Below, one piece after another: positions 39,460 to 44,770 of a DNA stretch of 44,770 nucleotides (position 1 is its first letter; the number at the start of each line of letters is the position of its first letter). A program made the translations under genes and the position numbers. A model generated the notes under the pieces. The model worked only from the letters and a program-made list of their open reading frames with translations, was not told the DNA's origin and ran no database searches. Source of the DNA: Streptomyces amritsarensis (GTDB taxonomy: Bacteria > Actinomycetota > Actinomycetes > Streptomycetales > Streptomycetaceae); assembly GCF_001953875.1 (NCBI RefSeq), contig NZ_MQUR01000069.1, positions 1 to 44,770 of the forward strand, in the 5' to 3' direction.

Positions 39460-40037
39460 GGCGATACACCTGGCCGGCGCGCCACGCGGTAGCGGAGGTG
39501 GACGACCTTCGAGGCGAAGGTGCGGGTCTCGACGAGTTCGAGGTCCACCCGGCGGCCGTGGTGGGGGAAGAAGGGGATGCCCCCGCCGACCAGGACCGGG
39601 TGGACCACGACCCGGTACTCGTCGATCAGGTCCAGTGCGGCGGCCTCGGCGGCGAGCGTCGCGCCGCCGATCGCGATGTCGCCGTCCCCCGGCTCGGCCC
39701 GCCACCGCTCGATCTCCTCGGCCAGGCTGCCGGAGGCCAGCCGGGCGTTGCCCTGCACCGCCGCCAGGGTCGTGGAGAACACCACCTTCGGGAGCGGATT
39801 CCAGACCGAGATCCATTCGAGTGACGCGGCGTCGAGCGAGGGGTCCTGTTCGGCGGTCTCCCAGTACAGCATCGTCTCGTACAGCCGCCGCCCCAACAGG
39901 TGGACGCCGAGCTCGCGGGTCTCGTCGATCCAGAAGCGGAAGACCTCGTCGAGGGGCTCCGTCCAGTCGAAGCCGCCGTCCGGTCCGACGATGAAGCCGT
40001 CGAGCGATACACCCATGGCGTAGGTCACGCGTCGCAT
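39453..40037 (-). CDS. Dihydrofolate reductase/RibD C-terminal family protein
   Basis: 194 residues. The N-terminus MRRVTYAMGVSLDGFIVGPD and the middle ELGVHLLGRRLYETMLYWE and GGATLAAEAAALDLIDEYRV are characteristic of the RibD_C/YyaP family of DHFR-like proteins, which bind NADPH. The closing VVHPVLVGGGIPFFP is also typical. Most members have no known substrate. GGGAGGA lies seven bases upstream of the ATG. Its last residues (RRPGVSPL) run into a 15-bp repeat, so the natural C-terminus may have been altered by repeat growth. Confidence 0.92.
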   Translation of the reverse strand: MRRVTYAMGVSLDGFIVGPDGGFDWTEPLDEVFRFWIDETRELGVHLLGRRLYETMLYWETAEQDPSLDAASLEWISVWNPLPKVVFSTTLAAVQGNARLASGSLAEEIERWRAEPGDGDIAIGGATLAAEAAALDLIDEYRVVVHPVLVGGGIPFFPHHGRRVDLELVETRTFASKVVHLRYRVARRPGVSPL

Positions 40038-40151
40038 CAGGAGTCCTCCCTCGGTGAGGATCCGACACTACGGCCGCCGGTCGCCGCGGAGATCGCCGCG
40101 ACGCGCGCGAGCCGCGGCCGGGGGCCGCGCCCGGGGCCTCAGCCGGGGGCC
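40038..40151. other. Short spacer with GC hairpins
   Basis: Between the monooxygenase stop and the DHFR-like start, both on the minus strand. A GGCCTCAGCCGGGG direct repeat at its right edge overlaps the monooxygenase end. No gene seen. Confidence 0.4.
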
Positions 40152-41237
40152 TCAGCCGGGGAGCACGCGCAGGAGCGCGTCCCGCATCGCGGGGCGGCGG
40201 GCGGTCATGAACCGGTGCAGGTTCCGGGAGGCGAAGGCGACGCGCTGGGCGCGGCGGCGGCGCTCGGCGTCGTACGCGCGAAGGGCTGCGGGCAGCCCTT
40301 CGGGCCGGGCGGCGGCGACGGCACGGGTGAGGGCCTCGGCGTCGAGCAGGGCGGTGCAGGCGCCCTGTCCGAGGTTGGGTGTCATGGCGTGGGCGGCGTC
40401 GCCGACGAGGGCGACCCGGCCGCCTGCGACGAAGCGGGGCAGCGTGGGGTGGAGGTGGCGCATCTCGTACCGGATCCACGTCGCCGGGTCGGTCGCGGCC
40501 AGGACGCGCGGGACGGGGTCGTGCCAGTCGGCGAAGGCTTCCCGTACCTCGCGTGCGGTGGTGGCGGCGGGCACGGTGGCGTACCAGTTGGTGCGGCCGG
40601 GCTCCACGGGGGTCATGCCGAAGAAGCTGCCCGCGCCCCAGGTCTCGCCGTACAGCCCGGTCTCGAATCCGGCGATGCCGATCCAGGCGGCGGTGCCGAT
40701 CGGGCGGGGGCCGCTGCGGCTGCCGAAGTAAGCCGTGCGCACCGCGCTGTTGATGCCGTCCGCGCCGACGAGCAGGTCGGCGTCGAGTGCGCCGGGGTCC
40801 GTCAGGGGACTCCCGTACACGATCTGCGTACCGCCGAGCCGGTCGAGCTCGGCCAGCAGTGCCTCGATCAGGTACGGCCGGGATATGAGCAGTTCCGGTC
40901 GGCCCGCCCTGCGCTCGATCCGCTCGAGCGGGAGGGCCGCCAGGACCGTGCCGTCGGGGCGCCGGATGCGGGCGTCCCGGTACGGGACGGCGCGCGCCCG
41001 CAGCGCGTCGCCGAGGCCGAGGCGGTCGAGCGCGGTCTGCGCGGTCGGGTGGATGCCGAAGGCCGTTCCGTAGCGTTCGAGGGCGGCCCGGCGCTCCAAA
41101 ACGGTCACCGTCCAGCCCGCCCGGCGCAGGCCGACGGCGGTGGCGAGCCCGCCGATCCCGGCACCGGCCACGACGGCCGTGCCCCTCCGGCGCCCGCTCG
41201 GAGCACCCGTCTTCCCGTACGTGGTCCCGCCGCTCAT
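40152..41237 (-). CDS. FAD-dependent aromatic-type monooxygenase
   Basis: 361 residues with the three flavin hydroxylase motifs: GAGIGGLATAVGLRRAG (FAD ADP-binding), DLLVGADGINSAVR (the DG motif) and VALVGDAAHAMTPNLGQGA (the GD motif). Group A monooxygenases hydroxylate aromatic or polyketide-like substrates with NAD(P)H and oxygen. GGAGGGG precedes the ATG. It is divergent from a TetR regulator whose operator-like palindromes lie in the ~80-bp gap, so it is a likely target of that regulator. The substrate may be a xenobiotic or a secondary metabolite; tetracycline-type inactivation is possible but not supported by specific residues. Confidence 0.92.
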   Translation of the reverse strand: MSGGTTYGKTGAPSGRRRGTAVVAGAGIGGLATAVGLRRAGWTVTVLERRAALERYGTAFGIHPTAQTALDRLGLGDALRARAVPYRDARIRRPDGTVLAALPLERIERRAGRPELLISRPYLIEALLAELDRLGGTQIVYGSPLTDPGALDADLLVGADGINSAVRTAYFGSRSGPRPIGTAAWIGIAGFETGLYGETWGAGSFFGMTPVEPGRTNWYATVPAATTAREVREAFADWHDPVPRVLAATDPATWIRYEMRHLHPTLPRFVAGGRVALVGDAAHAMTPNLGQGACTALLDAEALTRAVAAARPEGLPAALRAYDAERRRRAQRVAFASRNLHRFMTARRPAMRDALLRVLPG

Positions 41238-41271
41238 GACTCACCCCTCCGCCCACACCGACCACTACAAG

Positions 41272-41311
41272 CGTGGTACTACATCCGTGGTACCACGATT
41301 GTGGTTATGCT
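41272..41311. promoter_or_regulatory. TetR operator cluster and -10 box in the divergent gap
   Basis: CGTGGTACCACG (41286-41297) is a perfect palindrome. ACCACGATTGTGGT (41292-41305) is a second, overlapping one, and CGTGGTACTAC (41272-41282) repeats the first half. TATGCT (41306-41311) is the TetR -10, six bases before its GTG. A dimer bound here would block both promoters. Confidence 0.6.
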
Positions 41312-41317
41312 GGCAAC

Positions 41318-41908
41318 GTGAATCAGGACCGGAGGGACCGGCTGCGGGACGCGGCCATCACCGTGCTGGCGGAGTCGGGCGGGCGGGGGCTGACCCACCG
41401 GGCCGTCGACGCGGCCGCCGCCGTGCCGACGGGCACGGCCAAGAACTACTTCCCCACGCGGGACGCACTGCTGCGAGCGGTGGCCGGGCGCTGCGTGGAG
41501 CAGTACCGGGCGCTCGCCGCGTCCCTGGCGGGGGCCGGACCGGGGCCCGCCGACGCCGAGCAGCTCGCCGCGCTGCTCGCCGGGCTGCTGCGGGACGTGG
41601 CGGGGCCCGGGCGCACCCGCGTCCTGGCCTACCTGGAGCTCCAGACCGAGGGGGCGCGCCGGCCGTGGCTGGCCGCACTGCTGGACCCGATCGCGGCGGG
41701 GGACTTCGCCGCGCACGGGCACCTGCTGCGCACGGCCGGGCTGCTGGGCGGACCGGAGCGGGCCCGGGCCCTGACCCTCGCCCTGCACGGCGCCGTCCCC
41801 CACCTGCTCACCGGCACCCCGGCCACCCTGGCCGCCGCCGGCCTGGACGACCTGGACCGGTTCACCCGCGGCCTGCTGGCCTCCGTGTGCGCGCAGGAGG
41901 CACGGTGA
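41318..41908 (+). CDS. TetR-family transcriptional regulator
   Basis: 196 residues from GTG 41318. The N-terminal HTH is clear: RDRLRDAAITVLAESGGRGL, then HRAVDAAAAVPTGTAKNYF and PTRDALLRAV. The C-terminal ligand domain is helical, with ARRPWLAALLDPI. It should repress its own gene and the divergent FAD monooxygenase by binding the palindromes between them. The GTG start follows a -10 box by six bases, so the message is likely leaderless. The stop overlaps the next gene in GTGA, so repressor and ADP-ribosylglycohydrolase are co-translated. Confidence 0.92.
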   Translation: MNQDRRDRLRDAAITVLAESGGRGLTHRAVDAAAAVPTGTAKNYFPTRDALLRAVAGRCVEQYRALAASLAGAGPGPADAEQLAALLAGLLRDVAGPGRTRVLAYLELQTEGARRPWLAALLDPIAAGDFAAHGHLLRTAGLLGGPERARALTLALHGAVPHLLTGTPATLAAAGLDDLDRFTRGLLASVCAQEAR

Positions 41909-42837
41909 CCGCGCCCACCCGGCTCGACCGGGCCGTGGGAGCCGTGCTCGGGTCGGCTGCGGGGGACGCGCTGGGCGCGCCGTACGAGTTCGGGCCGGCA
42001 GGGCAGTTGAGCGCGCAGGGCCGGGAGATGCGCGGGGGCGGCGGCTGGGATCCGGGCGAGGCGACGGACGACACGCAGATGGCCGTCCTGGTCGCCGAGT
42101 CGCTGCTGGAGCACGGCGGCCTCGAACTCCCCGACGTCTTCGCCCGGTTCCAGCGGTGGGCGGCCGGGGACCCGAAGGACATCGGCCTGCAGACGCAGGA
42201 CGTGCTCACCAACGGCGAGCCCTGGGACCTCGCTGCGGCCCTGCACTTCCAGGTCAACGCCCGGGCGGCCGGCAACGGCTCCCTGATGCGGGCGGCCGGC
42301 TCGGCCGTGTACTTCTCGGCCGCCGGGCGGGAGGCGACCATGGACGCCGCGCGGCGGATCGCGGCGCTGACCCACGGCGACCGGGCAGCGTGGGAGGGGA
42401 CCGCGATCCTGCACGAGCTCGTCCGCGTCGCCCTGGACGGCGCCGATCCGCTCGCGGCGGTCCCGTCCGTGCTCGACGCGGTGCACCCGGACCACCGCGA
42501 GCGGTACGGCCGGGTGCTCGCCCCCGACTGGCACCCGGGCCTGGCCACCGAGTTCAACGGGGCGGTGTGGCCCTGCCTCGGCTCGGCGGTGTGGGCGCTG
42601 CGGACCACGACCGGGTTCGCGGAGGCCGTTCGGGCCGCCGTGGACCTCGGCGGGGACACGGACACGGTGGCCGCGGTGACGGGCGCCCTGGCCGGCGCGC
42701 GGTACGGGCAGGGCGCGGTGCCCGCGCACTGGTCGGCCGCGCTCCACGTGCCGCTGCCCGGCTTCGGCGAGCGGGTCCTGGACGCGGACGACCTGCGCGC
42801 CCTGGCTCAGCGTCTCGCGGCGGCCGGCTCCCGCTGA
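41905..42837 (+). CDS. ADP-ribosylglycohydrolase (DraG/ARH family)
   Basis: 310 residues. Family metal-site motifs: GSAAGDALGAPYEF, TDDTQMAV (residues 54-61), GNGSLMRAA and VDLGGDTDTVAAVTGAL. These supply the two-magnesium centre that removes ADP-ribose from proteins or small molecules. GGAGG lies just upstream of GTG 41905, which overlaps the TetR stop. Its last 31 bases overlap the end of the ABC-F gene on the other strand. Linkage to a TetR/monooxygenase unit is unusual and hints at a resistance or detoxification role, for example reversing ADP-ribosylation, but that is inference. Confidence 0.93.
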   Translation: MTAPTRLDRAVGAVLGSAAGDALGAPYEFGPAGQLSAQGREMRGGGGWDPGEATDDTQMAVLVAESLLEHGGLELPDVFARFQRWAAGDPKDIGLQTQDVLTNGEPWDLAAALHFQVNARAAGNGSLMRAAGSAVYFSAAGREATMDAARRIAALTHGDRAAWEGTAILHELVRVALDGADPLAAVPSVLDAVHPDHRERYGRVLAPDWHPGLATEFNGAVWPCLGSAVWALRTTTGFAEAVRAAVDLGGDTDTVAAVTGALAGARYGQGAVPAHWSAALHVPLPGFGERVLDADDLRALAQRLAAAGSR

Positions 42838-44420
42838 AGTTCCAGGCGGCGGCCGCGGAAGCCCGCGCGCAGCCGCCGGTCGTGCGTGACCACCACCAGG
42901 GTGCCGCCGAAGTGGGCCAGGGCCGCCTCCAGTTCCTCCACCACGGCCGGGGCGAGGTGGTTCGTCGGTTCGTCCAGCAGGAGCAGGTCCAGGGGCCGCG
43001 CCACCAGCCGGGCCAGCTCGAGCTTCCGGCGCTGCCCGGCCGAGAGGGTGCGTACCGGCCGGGCGAGGTCGGCCGGGTTCAGCAGGCCGAGCCCGGCGAC
43101 GAACCGGTCGGCGTGCTCCGGCCCGAACAGCTCTACGGCGGAGCGCCGTTCGGCCGCCCAGGGGTCGTCCTGCCGCAGCAGCCCTACGCGTGCCGGGGTC
43201 CGTACGACGCCCTGCACGGGCGGCAGTTCGCCGGCGAGCAGATGCAACAGGGTGGATTTTCCTGCGCCGTTGGGTCCGGTGACCAGCAGCCTTTCCCCCG
43301 GCGCGAGTTCCAGTGTGACCGGTTCGAGCCGGCCCGGCACCGCCGCGCCGGCCAGTTCCACGGCCCCGGCGGCGCCTTCGGTGAACCGCCCGGTGAAGGT
43401 GAGCGGCCGCGGGGGCGGCGGGACCGGGTTCTCGGTCAGCCGGTGCAGGCGTTCGCGGGCGGTGCGGATGCGGCTCGCGGCGCCGTGGGTGCGCGACCGG
43501 GCGCGGAAGGCGCCGGCTCCGCTGAAGCCGCGCGGCAGCTTGCGCGGGATCGCCGCGAACCGCCCGATGTTGGTGTCCGCGAGCCGCTCGGCGCTGCGCA
43601 CCTCCTCGCGCCACTCCTCGTAATCCCTTTCCCGGCGGGCCCGTTCGGCGGCGCGGCCGGCCAGGAAACCGCCGTAGCCGTTGCCGAAGCGGCGTACCGT
43701 GCGGCGGTCCGCGTCGACCTCCAGGACGGCGGTCGTGACCCGGTCGAGGAAGAGCCGGTCGTGGGTGACGGCCACGAGGGTTCCGCGGCGGGCCCGCAGG
43801 TGCTCCTCCAGCCAGGCGACGGCCTCGTCGTCGAGGTCGTTGGTCGGCTCGTCGAGCAGGAGCAGTTCCGGCTCGGCCGCGAGGGCGGCGGCGAGGGCGA
43901 GCCGGGAGCGCTGGCCGCCGGACAGCGTGCCGAGCCGGCGGTCGGGGTCGATGTCGGTGCGTTCGCCGAGACGGCGCAGGGTGGTGGCGACCCGTCGGCG
44001 GGCGTCGCGGCCGCCGCGCGCCTCGTAGGCGGCGAGGAGGTCCCCGTAGGCGGCGAGTTCCTCGGGCCCGGCCCGGTGCAGGAGGGCTTCGGCGGCGCGG
44101 ATCCGGTGTTCGAGGGCGCACAGGTCGGCGAGGGCGAGGTCGACGGCCTCGCCGACGCGGGCGTCCGGGGGGAGGTCGAGGGTCTGCGCGAGGTGCCCCG
44201 TGCCGCCGGGGGCGGTGACGGTGACCTCGCCGTGGTCGGGGTGCTCCCGTCCGGCGAGGAGCCGGAGCAGGGTGGACTTGCCGGAGCCGTTGTCACCGAC
44301 GACACCGACCCGCTCGCCGGGCCGGACCGTGCAGCTGACGCGGTCCAGGACGACGCGGGTGTCGTAGCTCTTGGTGACCTCGGACAGGACGATCTGGGTG
44401 GAGGCGAGTGGAGCGCGCAA
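42807..44420 (-). CDS. ABC-F family ATPase (ribosome protection type)
   Basis: 537 residues, two ABC domains and no membrane helices. Domain 1 has Walker A GDNGSGKST, signature LSGGQRSRL and Walker B LLLLDEPTNDLD. Domain 2 has GPNGAGKST, LSAGQRRKLELARL and LLLLDEPTNHL. The linker of ~80 residues between them is charged and basic (RERDYEEWREEVRS, IPRKLPRGFSGAG), the arm that reaches into the ribosome. Many such actinobacterial proteins protect ribosomes from antibiotics. The start is TTG 44420 with AAGGAA six bases upstream. Expression appears regulated by the operator pair at 44450-44524. The gene ends within the convergent ADP-ribosylglycohydrolase gene. Confidence 0.92.
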   Translation of the reverse strand: MRAPLASTQIVLSEVTKSYDTRVVLDRVSCTVRPGERVGVVGDNGSGKSTLLRLLAGREHPDHGEVTVTAPGGTGHLAQTLDLPPDARVGEAVDLALADLCALEHRIRAAEALLHRAGPEELAAYGDLLAAYEARGGRDARRRVATTLRRLGERTDIDPDRRLGTLSGGQRSRLALAAALAAEPELLLLDEPTNDLDDEAVAWLEEHLRARRGTLVAVTHDRLFLDRVTTAVLEVDADRRTVRRFGNGYGGFLAGRAAERARRERDYEEWREEVRSAERLADTNIGRFAAIPRKLPRGFSGAGAFRARSRTHGAASRIRTARERLHRLTENPVPPPPRPLTFTGRFTEGAAGAVELAGAAVPGRLEPVTLELAPGERLLVTGPNGAGKSTLLHLLAGELPPVQGVVRTPARVGLLRQDDPWAAERRSAVELFGPEHADRFVAGLGLLNPADLARPVRTLSAGQRRKLELARLVARPLDLLLLDEPTNHLAPAVVEELEAALAHFGGTLVVVTHDRRLRAGFRGRRLELQREPAAARR

Positions 44421-44449
44421 GGGCGGTTCCTTCCGAAGAGGATCAGGGA

Positions 44450-44470
44450 GACGAGACGGTCCGTCTTGTC
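44450..44470 (-). promoter_or_regulatory. Operator 1 of the ABC-F gene
   Basis: GACGAGACGG and CCGTCTTGTC flank a single central T (9 of 10 arm positions paired). The site starts just downstream of the predicted transcription start. It is a TetR-type palindrome in form. Confidence 0.6.
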
Positions 44471-44479
44471 ATAGGTAGA

Positions 44480-44508
44480 AACCTAACCCACGTCCGGGCG
44501 TTGCGCAA
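44480..44508 (-). promoter_or_regulatory. Promoter of the ABC-F gene
   Basis: On the minus strand, TTGCGC (44508-44503), a 17-base spacer, then TAGGTT (44485-44480). A small palindrome, TAGGT-AGAA-ACCTA (44472-44485), overlaps the -10. Confidence 0.55.
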
Positions 44509-44524
44509 GACGGTTCGTCTCGTC
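44505..44524 (-). promoter_or_regulatory. Operator 2 of the ABC-F gene
   Basis: AAGACGGTTCGTCT (44507-44520) with a flanking CGTC shares the core of operator 1 and overlaps the -35 box. Two related sites flank one promoter. Confidence 0.5.
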
Positions 44525-44770
44525 GGCTGGGTGGGCGTGCATGCGGGCCGCCCGGCGGGGGTTCGGCGGCGCGGACTCCGCGCCCTGGGCCCGCCCCGCC
44601 GGGGGCCACGACCGGCGTCGCCGGGCGGGCGGGCCCGGCACGCCGCAGCCGGGCGGAGCGGGCGCGGCACGCCGGAGCGGGCGCGGCACGCCGCGGCTCC
44701 GGCGGCTGCCCGTCGGCTTCGCCCGCCCCGCGGAAGGCGTGGGCGGGCGGGTGGTCCGAGGGAACGGGGG
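44525..44770. other. Gene-free right edge
   Basis: No convincing gene. Direct repeats of a GGGCGCGGCACGCCG type occur around 44627-44695. The regulator of the ABC-F gene may lie beyond the window. Confidence 0.4.

Noticed and set aside
44443..44689. Small minus-strand frames at the right edge
   Set aside because: They cross the ABC-F promoter and operators and have Arg/Pro-only composition.

Overview
The window is very GC-rich actinobacterial DNA and almost certainly comes from a Streptomyces chromosome. The signs are extreme third-position GC (long open frames antisense to nearly every gene), GTG and TTG starts, TANNNT -10 boxes placed 6-7 nt before start codons, PAS/GAF-linked SpoIIE-type phosphatases, a DUF6777 protein, a streptophobe-type membrane protein and an Rv1747-like FHA-ABC transporter. 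No rRNA, tRNA, IS element, prophage or CRISPR array was seen. It reads as ordinary chromosome carrying many small, self-contained cassettes.

Left part (1-10.5 kb): an ArsR-type repressor and an MFS exporter with a histidine-rich tail form a likely metal-efflux pair. They are followed by a three-gene cassette (unknown protein, MoxR-type AAA ATPase, HExxH/VWA protein) that seems to start with a 19-codon leader ORF. Facing it are a CPBP intramembrane protease and a tandem-PAS SpoIIE/HATPase phosphatase. Then come dhaL and dhaM (phosphotransferase-dependent dihydroxyacetone kinase), with no dhaK in the window.

Middle (10.5-25.7 kb): a 1.1-kb gene-free block of two repeat families, an S4-domain RNA-binding protein, a HTH-Mop regulator with modA and a fused modBC molybdate transporter, a second PAS-GAF-SpoIIE-HATPase phosphatase, a tiny secreted protein, a probable gene remnant, a DUF6777 membrane protein with a long Pro/Ser stalk, a streptophobe-like membrane protein, and an FHA-FHA-ABC exporter followed by a small SH3-like partner.

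Right part (25.7-44.8 kb): a CDF metal exporter behind a clear promoter and palindrome, a NUDIX hydrolase, a Tm-1-like/UPF0261 protein, a Ser/Thr kinase overlapping a membrane partner with a look-alike ectodomain, a GNAT-AAA+ fusion, a GT39-like glycosyltransferase, a secreted trypsin-like peptidase behind a possible PHO box, an acyltransferase-3, a second NUDIX, apolipoprotein N-acyltransferase (lnt), a PH-like membrane protein, a DHFR/RibD-like reductase, an FAD monooxygenase divergent from a TetR regulator coupled to an ADP-ribosylglycohydrolase, and an ABC-F protein whose promoter lies between two related palindromes.

Common themes are Ser/Thr phospho-signalling (one kinase, one FHA transporter, two PP2C-type phosphatases), metal handling (ArsR/MFS, CDF, Mod), frequent leaderless start architecture, and short GC-rich tandem repeats at gene ends. 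All functions are read from motifs and family knowledge; no database search was run.
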